Assembly (NCBI GenBank): GCA_034522155.1
Contig: JAXHLP010000003.1
Span: 466,608-530,607, forward strand
Origin: Salinilacustrithrix sp034522155
GTDB lineage: Bacteria > Actinomycetota > Acidimicrobiia > Acidimicrobiales > Salinilacustritrichaceae
DNA: 64,000 nt
Direction: 5' to 3'
Shown here: in pieces, positions 45,043 to 53,198 of the stretch
Layout of the letters: each line of letters opens with the position of its first letter
Numbering within the stretch: the stretch's first letter is position 1
Notes under the pieces: model-generated
The model's database searches: none
What the model was told of the DNA's origin: nothing
The model's input: only the letters and a program-made list of their open reading frames with translations
Position numbers and translations under genes: made by a program

Positions 45043-45483
45043 TCAGCTGTTGCGGATGGCGTAGACGAGGGATGCCTCCATCACCAGCCGGTCGCCGCAG
45101 CTGGCCTCGGCCCGGCAGAACGCCATCGTCCGGCCCCGGCGGGTGACCCAGCCCTCGGCCACCACGTCCTCGTCCCGCACCGCGCCGAGATAGTTGATGT
45201 TCATCGTCACGGTCGCGTACCCGGCGTCGGGGTCGAGGCCGGATCCGATGGCCGGCACCACGACGGTGTCCATGAGGGTCGCCAGCGCACCGCCGTGGAC
45301 CATGCCGTGGGGCTGGTCGAGCTCGGGCTTGTGGGGCAGACGCATGCGGCAGTAGCCGAGGCGGACCTCCTCCACCTCCACGCCGACGAGCGCGGGGAAG
45401 TAGGTGCGGTCGTTCCACCGGCCGAAGTTGGCCCACCGGGCCTGCTGGTCCTCGGGGAGTTCCTCGAATCGCTCGGCGCGCAC
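45043..45483 (-). CDS. PaaI-type hotdog thioesterase
   Basis: 146 residues. YFPALVGVEVEEVRLGYCRM, HGMVHGGALATLMDTVVVPA (catalytic HGG helix) and GYATVTMNINYLGAVRDEDV are typical of PaaI/YdiI thioesterases. They hydrolyse acyl-CoA; the chain is unknown. Divergent from the beta-propeller gene, whose start is 38 bases away. Confidence 0.85.
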   Translation of the reverse strand: MRAERFEELPEDQQARWANFGRWNDRTYFPALVGVEVEEVRLGYCRMRLPHKPELDQPHGMVHGGALATLMDTVVVPAIGSGLDPDAGYATVTMNINYLGAVRDEDVVAEGWVTRRGRTMAFCRAEASCGDRLVMEASLVYAIRNS

Positions 45484-45520
45484 GTCGCGAACTTAGGTGC
45501 CTCCTACAGTGGTGCGCTCC

Positions 45521-47086
45521 ATGCGCCCTCTGCCACCGCTGTTGCCGATCGCGCTCGTGTGCGTGCTGGTCATCGCGGGGACCTGGTGGATCGACGACCG
45601 GGGCAGCGCCGACGTGGCCACCGACGATCCCGACACCGAGACGGCCGGCGAGGTCGACGTCGCCACCGACGACACGACCACGACCACCGCTGCCCCCTAC
45701 GACGGCTGGTCCGACCCCGCCCGGGCCGGTGAGCCGTGGCCCGACGCCAGCGTCGAGGGACTGCTCACCTTCCGGGGCAACCCCACCCGCAGCTGGTACG
45801 GCGCCGGCCCCGTGTCCAAGAGCGAGCCCGAGGTCGCGTTCCGCTTCCCGGAGACGGGCGGCATGTGCGGCGAGTCGACCAACCTCGGCGAGACCAAGGT
45901 GTGGTGTGGCATGGGCTGGACCGGCCAGCCGGCCGTGTTCGAGCGCAACGACCGCACGTGGGTGGTCTTCGGCGCCTACGACGGCGCCGTGCACTTCGTC
46001 GACGCCGACAGCGGCGAGCGGATCCTGCCCGACTTCCCGACCGGCGATCTCATCAAGGGTTCGGTGACCATCGACCCCGACGGGTTCCCCCTCGTCTACA
46101 CCGGTTCCCGCGACAACGAGTTCCGGATCCTGTCGATCGAGGGCGACGAGGCGGTGGAGCGGTGGTCGATGCATGCCGACGACTTCTCGCCGGTGCTGTG
46201 GAACGACGACTGGGACTCGTCGGCCATGGTGATCGACGATTACCTGTTCGTCGGCGGCGAGAACAGCCGGTTCTTCATCCTCAAGCTCAACCGCGCCTAC
46301 GACGCCGACGGCAACGTCACCGTCGACCCCGAGATCGTGTTCAACGTCGCGTCCTGGGACGAGGAGCTGCTGTCGGCCATCGGCGACGAGACGGTGTCGG
46401 TCGAGGTGTCGCCCACCGTGGTCGGCGACACGGTGTACTTCGCGAACTCGGGCGGACTCGTGCAGGGCTACGACATCGACGGCCTGGCCGACGGCGAGAC
46501 GCCCGAGCGAACCTTCCGGTTCTGGACCGGCGACGACACCGACGCCTCGATCGTCGCCGACGACGAGGGGATGCTCTACGTCGCCAGCGAGTACGAGCGG
46601 GCCGGTACGGCCAGCAGGTCCGACGAGGTCGGCCAGCTGATCAAGCTCGACCCGTCGGCCGACGTCGAGGCCGGCGAGGACCCGCTCGTCTGGTCGTTCT
46701 TCGACAACGAGGTCCGCCCGGGCGGCATGTGGGCCACGCCCGCCGTGGTCGACGGGGTCGTCTACGCCGCGACCGACGGCGGTGAGCTCCTGGGTGTCGC
46801 CGCCGACACCGGCGAGGAGCTGTGGTCGATCCCGCTGCCGGGGCCGGTGTGGGGGTCGCCCGTCGTGGTCGACGACGTGCTGCTCATCGGTGACTGCAAC
46901 GGCGTGTTCCACGCCTTCGACGTGTCCGAGCCCGGGGTCGAACCCACCGAGCTGTGGTCCAAGGAGCTCGGCGGCTGCATCGAAGCCACCCCGGCGGTCT
47001 GGGACGGTCGGATCTACATCGGCTCCCGGGACGGGGCGCTGTACTCGCTGGGCGGGCCCGCCGAACCGGCGACGCCGACCCCCTGA
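45521..47086 (+). CDS. anchored PQQ-like beta-propeller protein
   Basis: 521 residues from ATG 45521 (the frame opens at a GTG 24 bases earlier). One N-terminal membrane helix (PLLPIALVCVLVIAGTWWI), then a Thr/Asp spacer and a repeated beta-propeller from about 80: VVFGAYDGAVHFVDADSGE, PLVYTGSRDNEFRILSIEGD, DGVVYAATDGGELLGVAADTG, GRIYIGSRDGALYSL. The blades match PQQ/BamB-like repeats but no PQQ ligand residues are obvious. Likely acts on the outer membrane face, function unknown. Confidence 0.75.
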   Translation: MRPLPPLLPIALVCVLVIAGTWWIDDRGSADVATDDPDTETAGEVDVATDDTTTTTAAPYDGWSDPARAGEPWPDASVEGLLTFRGNPTRSWYGAGPVSKSEPEVAFRFPETGGMCGESTNLGETKVWCGMGWTGQPAVFERNDRTWVVFGAYDGAVHFVDADSGERILPDFPTGDLIKGSVTIDPDGFPLVYTGSRDNEFRILSIEGDEAVERWSMHADDFSPVLWNDDWDSSAMVIDDYLFVGGENSRFFILKLNRAYDADGNVTVDPEIVFNVASWDEELLSAIGDETVSVEVSPTVVGDTVYFANSGGLVQGYDIDGLADGETPERTFRFWTGDDTDASIVADDEGMLYVASEYERAGTASRSDEVGQLIKLDPSADVEAGEDPLVWSFFDNEVRPGGMWATPAVVDGVVYAATDGGELLGVAADTGEELWSIPLPGPVWGSPVVVDDVLLIGDCNGVFHAFDVSEPGVEPTELWSKELGGCIEATPAVWDGRIYIGSRDGALYSLGGPAEPATPTP

Positions 47087-47153
47087 TCCCGGGTTCCGGT
47101 GCGGTGGCGGCCGCCACGGACCTACAGTCCGCGACGTGGACCGTCAGCGTGAG

Positions 47154-48527
47154 ATGACGTTCGAGCGTCACATGAGCGACAGCGAGGCGCTCATGTGGAA
47201 CCTCGAGAAGGATCCGGCGCTGTCCTCCTGGTTCGCCAGCATCACCGTCCTCGACGCCGTCCCGTCGTTCGACGCGTTCCGCCGCCGGATGGCCGTGGCC
47301 GTGGCCGACATCCCCCGCCTGCGCCAGCGCGTCGTGGCCAGCGTCGGTCGGCTGTCGCCCCCGATGTGGGCCGACGATCCCGAGTTCGACCTCGACTACC
47401 ACATCCGCCGGATGGGGCTGCCCCAGCCCGGCGACGACGCCACGTTGCACGAGCTGGCGGTCAAGCTGCTGCTCGATCCCTTCGAGCGGTCCCGCCCGCT
47501 GTGGCAGTTCGTGGTCATCGAAGGGCTGACCGGCGGCCGCGCCGCGCTGTTCCAGAAGATGCACCACGCCATCTCCGACGGCGAGGGGGCGATCCGGCTG
47601 GCCGAGAAGTTCGTCGACCTCGAGCGCGAGATCGCCCATCCTGACCCGGTGCTCGAGGTCGACGACCGGCCCGTCGGCGAGGACTTCGGCGAATCGGCCC
47701 GGGCGGCCCTCGGACACAACGTTCGGCGCGCGGCGGGCGTGGCCCAGCGGGTGACGAAGTCGGTCGTGACCAACCCGCTCGGCACCGCCAGCGGTGTCGG
47801 CGACGTGGTCGGTGAGGTCCGCCGGACGCTCTTCCCCTCGAAGGACCCGGCGGAGGTGGTCGGTTCGCCGCTGTGGAGCGAGCGCAGCCTCAAGCGCTGG
47901 TTCGGCACGATCACCGTGTCGTTCGACGACGCCAAGCGGTCGGCCAAGGCCCTCGGGGGCACGATCAACGACTTCTTCGTGGCGGGCGCGCTGGCCGGGT
48001 CGGTCGCGTACCACGAGTCCCGCGATGCGTCACCCAACCGCCTACGGGTCGCCATGCCCGTGAGCACTCGGCGCGGCGGCAGCGTCGGCGGCAACCAGTT
48101 CTCGCTGACGACCGCCGACCTCTCGGCGGTGTCGGACGTGGAAGAGGCGTTCGAGGTCGTCCGGGAGGGACTCGCGGGCGCGAAGTCGGGCGCCTCGGTC
48201 GACGTCCTCGGCAGCCTGTCGATGATCATCAACCTCCTCCCGACCTCGGTGCTGACCAAGGTGGCCAAGGACACCGCCGCTTCGGTCGACTTCACCGTGT
48301 CGAACGTGCGGGGCTCGCCCGTCGAGCTCTACATCGCCGGCGCCAAGGTCGAGGCCCTGCTCCCGATGGGTCCGATCTCGGGCACCGCGTTCAACCTGAC
48401 GACGATGTCCTACGACGGCAAGCTCGACATGGGCCTGGTGGTCGACGCCGGCGCGGTCGAGGCACCCGCCGAACTGCGCGACCACCTCGCCGCCGCCTTC
48501 GACCGGTTGGTCGCCGCCGGCCAGTGA
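47154..48527 (+). CDS. wax ester synthase/diacylglycerol acyltransferase (WS/DGAT)
   Basis: 457 residues; ATG 47154 gives MTFERHMSDSEALMWNLEKD, the usual start of this family (GTG 47136 and ATG 47172 are alternatives). FQKMHHAISDGEG is the catalytic HHxxxDG motif near 130. NDFFVAGALAGSVAYH, MPVSTRRGGSVGGNQFS and VSNVRGSPVELYIAG are the C-terminal motifs. It joins acyl-CoA to diacylglycerol or fatty alcohol to make storage lipid. Confidence 0.9.
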   Translation: MTFERHMSDSEALMWNLEKDPALSSWFASITVLDAVPSFDAFRRRMAVAVADIPRLRQRVVASVGRLSPPMWADDPEFDLDYHIRRMGLPQPGDDATLHELAVKLLLDPFERSRPLWQFVVIEGLTGGRAALFQKMHHAISDGEGAIRLAEKFVDLEREIAHPDPVLEVDDRPVGEDFGESARAALGHNVRRAAGVAQRVTKSVVTNPLGTASGVGDVVGEVRRTLFPSKDPAEVVGSPLWSERSLKRWFGTITVSFDDAKRSAKALGGTINDFFVAGALAGSVAYHESRDASPNRLRVAMPVSTRRGGSVGGNQFSLTTADLSAVSDVEEAFEVVREGLAGAKSGASVDVLGSLSMIINLLPTSVLTKVAKDTAASVDFTVSNVRGSPVELYIAGAKVEALLPMGPISGTAFNLTTMSYDGKLDMGLVVDAGAVEAPAELRDHLAAAFDRLVAAGQ

Positions 48528-48539
48528 CCACGGGGTGTT

Positions 48540-49691
48540 TCAGAGACCGAGCTGGCGGGCGGCGAGGTCGCGCATGATCTCCTCGGATCCGCCGCCGATG
48601 GCCTGGACCCGCACCTCGCGGTACAGGCGCTCGACGGTGTCGCCGCGCAGGTAGCTGGCCCCGCCGAGGATCTGGGCGGCCTCGCGGGCGCAGAACTCGA
48701 AGCACAGGGTGGCGTTGACCTTGGCCTCGGCGATCTCGGCCACCGGATCGTCGCCCTGGTTGAGCCGCCAGCTCAGCAGCTCGAGCCACGCCTGCGATGC
48801 GTTGATGGCTCGGTCCATCTCGGCGAGCTTGTGGCGGATCACCTGATGGTCGGCGAGGCGCGCGCCGAAGGTTTCGCGCTCGCGAGCCCAGGCGACGGCC
48901 TCGTCGAAGCAGACCCGGCTGAACGCGGTGGACTGGACGGCGAGGTCGATGCGCTCGGCGTTGAAGTTGTTGACGATGGCCGAGAACCCGGCGTTCTCGT
49001 CGGTGATGAGGTTGTCCACCGGCACCCGCACGTCGTCGAAGTAGAGCGTGGCGGTGTCGGACGCGAGCCAGCCCATCTTGTCGAGCTTGGTGCGGTCGAC
49101 GCCGGGCCGGTCGCCCTCGACGAGCAGCAACGAGATGCCGGCCGGTCCCTCCTCACCGGTGCGGACCGCGGTGGTGAGGAAGTCGGCGCGCATGCCCGAG
49201 GTGATGAAGGTCTTCGAGCCGTTGACCACGTATTCGTCGCCGTCGCGGCGGGCCGTGGTCTTGATGCGGGCGACGTCGGAACCGCCGGACGGCTCGGTGA
49301 TGGCGAGCGCGGCGATCTTCTCGCCGGTCTGGCACGGCTCGATGACCCGGGCCTTCATCTCGTCGGAGCCGAACCGCTGGATCGGCGGCAGCCCGATGTA
49401 GTTGGAGAAGAGGGCGGCCACCACACCACCGGAACCGGCACGGCACAGCTCTTGCATCAGCACCAGGCGCATGAGCGCGTCGCGCTGGCCGTGCCCGCCG
49501 TGCTCCTCGTCGAACCCGTCGCCGAACAGGCCGATCTTGCCGGCCTTGACGTAGAGGTCCCGGGGAACTTCGCCGGCCTCGTCCCACTCGTGCACGTGCG
49601 GTGTGATCTCGGCGGCGGTGAACTGGCGGACGACGTCGCGGTAGGCCTCGTGCTCGTCGGTGTAGAAGGGGCTCGAGGGTGTGGTGCTCAT
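48540..49691 (-). CDS. acyl-CoA dehydrogenase
   Basis: 383 residues. AALAITEPSGGSDVARIKTT and YVVNGSKTFITSGM bind FAD. ERETFGARLADHQVIRHKLA and QILGGASYLRGDTVERLYREV are followed by GGGSEEIMRDLAARQL, the dehydrogenase C-terminus. The catalytic base Glu position fits the GSEEI segment. It introduces the alpha-beta double bond in fatty or branched acyl-CoA. Its start overlaps the mnhG stop (TGATG), so it is at the end of the Mrp operon transcript. Confidence 0.88.
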   Translation of the reverse strand: MSTTPSSPFYTDEHEAYRDVVRQFTAAEITPHVHEWDEAGEVPRDLYVKAGKIGLFGDGFDEEHGGHGQRDALMRLVLMQELCRAGSGGVVAALFSNYIGLPPIQRFGSDEMKARVIEPCQTGEKIAALAITEPSGGSDVARIKTTARRDGDEYVVNGSKTFITSGMRADFLTTAVRTGEEGPAGISLLLVEGDRPGVDRTKLDKMGWLASDTATLYFDDVRVPVDNLITDENAGFSAIVNNFNAERIDLAVQSTAFSRVCFDEAVAWARERETFGARLADHQVIRHKLAEMDRAINASQAWLELLSWRLNQGDDPVAEIAEAKVNATLCFEFCAREAAQILGGASYLRGDTVERLYREVRVQAIGGGSEEIMRDLAARQLGL

Positions 49692-50059
49692 CAGGTCGAG
49701 CCTTCCACACCCCCGGCGGGCTGGTCGTCCGGTCCGGCCTCGTTGGCCGCGCGCAGCTCGTCGACCGAATCGATGCGCATGGGCGCGGACCCCACGTTGC
49801 GGTGTACCGACCGGCCGATGAGGTGGGCTCCCACCGGGGCGGTGAGGAACAGCAGGACGCCGGCGAGGAGCAGCTTGGCCGCCTCCATGGGTTCGAGGCC
49901 GACGGTGGCGCCGATCAGCACCAGCAGCACGCCGAGCGTCGTGGTCTTGGTGGCGGCGTGCATGCGGGCGTAGACGTCGCCGAAGCGGTTCACGCCGACG
50001 GCCGCCAACACCGACCAGGCCGCGCCGGCCACGAGCAGGATCTCGCCGACGGTGTCCAT
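49691..50059 (-). CDS. mnhG: Mrp antiporter subunit G (MnhG)
   Basis: 122 residues from ATG 50059. ILLVAGAAWSVLAAVGVNRF, GDVYARMHAATKTTTLGVLL and LLAGVLLFLTAPVGAHLIGR match MnhG/PhaG, with three membrane helices. The last subunit of the seven-gene Mrp cation/proton antiporter. Stop overlaps the acyl-CoA dehydrogenase start. Confidence 0.9.
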   Translation of the reverse strand: MDTVGEILLVAGAAWSVLAAVGVNRFGDVYARMHAATKTTTLGVLLVLIGATVGLEPMEAAKLLLAGVLLFLTAPVGAHLIGRSVHRNVGSAPMRIDSVDELRAANEAGPDDQPAGGVEGST

Positions 50060-50310
50060 CAGCCGCCCCTCCGTTCGACGAAGCGCGCCGCGATCGTGGT
50101 GCCGACGAACCCGAGCAGGCCGACGGCCACGATCGCGTCGACGAACACGGCGTCGCCGGCGCGCACCGTCTCGACCGCGAGGATGCTGATGACGATGAGC
50201 AGCACGCCGTCGATGGCGATGATCCGGTCGGCCAGCGACGGCCCGATCAGCAGGCGGAGGAAGAAGCCGACGGCGGCGATACCGAGCAGGACGAAGGCAG
50301 CGATGATCAT
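50059..50310 (-). CDS. mnhF: Mrp antiporter subunit F (MnhF)
   Basis: 83 residues from ATG 50310. RLLIGPSLADRIIAIDGVLL, VISILAVETVRAGDAVFVDA and LGFVGTTIAARFVERR are the MnhF/PhaF pattern of three helices. Overlaps mnhE (stop 50307) by four bases and mnhG by one. Confidence 0.9.
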   Translation of the reverse strand: MIIAAFVLLGIAAVGFFLRLLIGPSLADRIIAIDGVLLIVISILAVETVRAGDAVFVDAIVAVGLLGFVGTTIAARFVERRGG

Positions 50311-50819
50311 TCGGACACCTCCGGCTGGCGAGGTACCCCACCCCGGTCGATGATGGGGAAGGCCCGGCCGGCGCGGCGGGCCATGTCCTCGACCTCGGCG
50401 CGGGAGTCCTCGAGGTCGAGGAGATGGAGCACGTGGACGTAGATGGTGGGCTCGGGCTCGTGAGTGATCTCGAGGGTGAGGGTGCCCGGGGTGAGGCTGA
50501 TGGCGTTGGCGACCACGGTGACCACGAAGTCGCGGTAACCGGCCATCGACACCGCGATGATGCCCGTGTGGATGCGGTTCTGCGGCGTCACCACCTCGCG
50601 GGCGAGGATGATGTTGGCTTCGACCAGCTTCCACGCGAAATTCACGACGAAGCTCGCCAGCGCCAGGGGGCGGACCCGGTGCTCCGCCCGCTCGCTCGAG
50701 GTGCCGGCGGTGACGACGAGCGACACGGCCAGCCCGGACAGCAGGTTGGCGACCGAGGGGTCGCGCCACAACAGCAGCCACAGCACGGTCAGCCAGGCGA
50801 TGGTCAACGCGCGTGTCAT
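50307..50819 (-). CDS. mnhE: Mrp antiporter subunit E (MnhE)
   Basis: 170 residues. AWLTVLWLLLWRDPSVANLL, FAWKLVEANIILAREVVTPQ and ANAISLTPGTLTLEI are MnhE family motifs. The N-terminal half has two membrane helices and the C-terminal half a cytoplasmic domain (VHVLHLLDLEDSRAEVEDMA). Overlaps mnhD and mnhF by four bases each. Confidence 0.9.
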   Translation of the reverse strand: MTRALTIAWLTVLWLLLWRDPSVANLLSGLAVSLVVTAGTSSERAEHRVRPLALASFVVNFAWKLVEANIILAREVVTPQNRIHTGIIAVSMAGYRDFVVTVVANAISLTPGTLTLEITHEPEPTIYVHVLHLLDLEDSRAEVEDMARRAGRAFPIIDRGGVPRQPEVSE

Positions 50820-52300
50820 GGTCCGAGCACCTCCGTGCGGTAGGTCTCGGCGTCGAGGAGGTCCTCGGCCGTGCGCTCGGTGAACTCGTACAGGGGACCG
50901 GCCGAGAGCGCGATGACGACGGCCACGCCGGCGAGGGCGACCGTCGGGCCGAGCATCAGTGGCGGCATCGACCGTTGCTGGCCGGCGGGCGGCTCGACCT
51001 CACCGCCGAACGCGCCGGCCCAGATCTTGGTCATCGAGAACAAGGTCAGCGCGCTGACCGCCAGGCTGACGCCCACGACGATCCAGGCCTCGGCCGCGAC
51101 GCCGGCGTCGACCAGCGCGAACTTGGCGACGAAGCCCGACAAGGGCGGCAGACCGGCGAGGCTCATTGCCGTGACCAGGAACGTCACCGCGAGCACGGGG
51201 GTGGTGCGCAACAGGCCGCCGATGCGGTCGAGGTTGGACGAGCCCGTCCGGTGCTCGACCAGGCCGCCCACGAGGAACAGCGTGGTCTTCACCACGATGT
51301 GGTGGACGATGTAGAGGATCCCGCCGGCGAGCCCGGCGACCGAGAAGAGGGCGAGACCGAAGATCATGTAGCCGATCTGGCTCACGATGTGGAACGACAG
51401 GATGCGCTTGATGTCGCTCTGGGCGATCGCACCCAGCACGCCCACCACCATCGTGAGGGCCGAGATGAGCAGGAGGAGCCCGGCGGGTCGGTCGAGCGGG
51501 TCGACGAGCAGCGTCTGCGTGCGGATGATGGCGTACACGCCCACCTTGGTGAGCAGCCCGGCGAACACGGCCGTGACCGCGGTGGGCGCGGTGGGGTAGC
51601 TGTCGGGTAGCCAGAAGAAGAGGGGAAAGACGGCGGCCTTGATGCCGAAGACGCCGAGCAGGAACAGCGGCAGCGCGGTGCGGAGCCCGTCGGGGAGCTC
51701 ACCCATCGCGGTCGACAGCTGCGCCAGGTTGACCGTGCCCGTGCTCGCGTAGATGAAGGCGATGGCGGTGAGGAACAGCGCGGACGCCACGAGGCTGATC
51801 ACGACGTAGGTCATGCCAGCGCGGACCTGGTCGCGCCGTCCGCCCAGGGTGAGCAGGACGTAGCTGGCGGTGAGCATCACCTCGAAGGACACGAACAGGT
51901 TGAACAGATCGCCGGTGAGGAACGTGCCAGAGACCCCCGCGGCCAGCACCAGATAGACGGGATGGAAACTCACGTGGCGGCTCTCGGCACCGTCCTGGCG
52001 GCCCTGGCCGATGCTGTAGACCAACACGCCGAGAAGCATGAGCGCGCCGAGCACCAACATCGTGGCGGCGAGGCGGTCGACGACCAGCGTGATCCCGATG
52101 GGTGCCGGCCAGCCGCCGGCTTGCACCACCTCGGATCCGTCTCGGTCCACGAGCAGCAGCAACGCCATCGAGCAGCCGAGGACGCCGGTGAGGACGGCCA
52201 CGCCGAGGATCCGCTGGGCGTTGCGCCATCGGCCGAGGACGATCGAGATGGCCGCGCCGGCGATGGGCAGCAGGATCGGGGCGGGGACGAGCGCGTTCAC
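50816..52300 (-). CDS. mnhD: Mrp antiporter subunit D (MnhD)
   Basis: 494 residues from GTG 52300, which overlaps the mnhC stop as GTGA. A proton-channel subunit related to NuoN/NuoM: LFNLFVSFEVMLTASYVLLT, FGIKAAVFPLFFWLPDSYPT (key Lys), AIAQSDIKRILSFHIVSQIG and HHIVVKTTLFLVGGLVEHRTG. About 14 membrane helices. Forms the membrane arm with MnhA. Confidence 0.93.
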   Translation of the reverse strand: MNALVPAPILLPIAGAAISIVLGRWRNAQRILGVAVLTGVLGCSMALLLLVDRDGSEVVQAGGWPAPIGITLVVDRLAATMLVLGALMLLGVLVYSIGQGRQDGAESRHVSFHPVYLVLAAGVSGTFLTGDLFNLFVSFEVMLTASYVLLTLGGRRDQVRAGMTYVVISLVASALFLTAIAFIYASTGTVNLAQLSTAMGELPDGLRTALPLFLLGVFGIKAAVFPLFFWLPDSYPTAPTAVTAVFAGLLTKVGVYAIIRTQTLLVDPLDRPAGLLLLISALTMVVGVLGAIAQSDIKRILSFHIVSQIGYMIFGLALFSVAGLAGGILYIVHHIVVKTTLFLVGGLVEHRTGSSNLDRIGGLLRTTPVLAVTFLVTAMSLAGLPPLSGFVAKFALVDAGVAAEAWIVVGVSLAVSALTLFSMTKIWAGAFGGEVEPPAGQQRSMPPLMLGPTVALAGVAVVIALSAGPLYEFTERTAEDLLDAETYRTEVLGP

Positions 52301-52734
52301 GGGCCCAGTTCCTCGGCCCGGGTCTGTTCGATGGCGTCGCGCTCGGCTTCGACCTCGGCGAAGTCGATCTCCTCCTCGGTGGGGCGCGTGCGCGCCGCGA
52401 CCCGGCGGTCCTCCACGTCGTCCTGGACCTCGTCGTCGTTGGTGAGCGCCCAGCTGCGGTAGGCGAGACCGAGCAGGAACGTGGTCACGCCGAAGGTGAT
52501 GACGATGGCGGTGAGCACGAACGCCTGCGGGAGCGGGTCGAGGAAGTCGTTGGGATCGTCGGACCCGACGAAGGTCGGCCGACCGCGCCCGCCGGCGGCG
52601 AGCAGCAGGAAGAGGTTGGCGCCGTGGGCCAGCAGGGCCAGGCCGAGCACGATGCGGGTGAGCTCGCGCTGGAGCAGGAGGTAGGTGCCGCACCCGAAGA
52701 GCAGTGAGGCCGCGGCGGCGAGGACGACGGTCAT
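52297..52734 (-). CDS. mnhC: Mrp antiporter subunit C (MnhC)
   Basis: 145 residues. LLLQRELTRIVLGLALLAHG and DPLPQAFVLTAIVITFGVTT are the NuoK-like MnhC signature. A 35-residue charged C-terminal tail (DDVEDRRVAARTRPTEEEID) is longer than usual. Overlaps mnhB by four bases. Confidence 0.92.
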   Translation of the reverse strand: MTVVLAAAASLLFGCGTYLLLQRELTRIVLGLALLAHGANLFLLLAAGGRGRPTFVGSDDPNDFLDPLPQAFVLTAIVITFGVTTFLLGLAYRSWALTNDDEVQDDVEDRRVAARTRPTEEEIDFAEVEAERDAIEQTRAEELGP

Positions 52735-53198
52735 CGGGACATCTCCGACGGGCGTTCCTCGGTGACGGCGTCCTCGGGCCGGGTGTCCTCGCCGAGCGCC
52801 TCGAAGGCCATGAAGACCGTGCCCACCACGACGAGGTAGACGCCGGCGTCGAAGGCGAGGGCGCTGGTGAGCTTGATGTCGCCGAGCACGGGCGGGTGGA
52901 AGGTCACGTAGTCCTGCGCGAGGACCGCACCACCGAACAGCAGGGGGACGATGGCTGACGCCGCGGCGATCACCAGGCCGCCTCCGAGGATCGTCCAGGG
53001 CCGGAGACGGGAGAAGGCGCGCACCTGCGGGAGGCCACCGCCGACGTAGGCGAGCGCGATGGCCGCACCACCGACGAGCCCGCCGATGAAGCCACCGCCG
53101 GGCTGGTTGTGGCCGGCAGCCAACAGGTAGATCGACAACACCAGCGCCGAGGTCGTGACCATGCGGGTGCTGACGTCGAGGATGATCGAGCGCCTCAT
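52731..53198 (-). CDS. mnhB: Mrp antiporter subunit B (MnhB)
   Basis: 155 residues from ATG 53198. SIYLLAAGHNQPGGGFIGGL and YVTFHPPVLGDIKLTSALAF then DAGVYLVVVGTVFMAFEALG match the MnhB domain with four helices. The frame continues upstream but that part belongs to mnhA in another frame. Overlaps mnhA by four bases. Confidence 0.92.
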   Translation of the reverse strand: MRRSIILDVSTRMVTTSALVLSIYLLAAGHNQPGGGFIGGLVGGAAIALAYVGGGLPQVRAFSRLRPWTILGGGLVIAAASAIVPLLFGGAVLAQDYVTFHPPVLGDIKLTSALAFDAGVYLVVVGTVFMAFEALGEDTRPEDAVTEERPSEMSR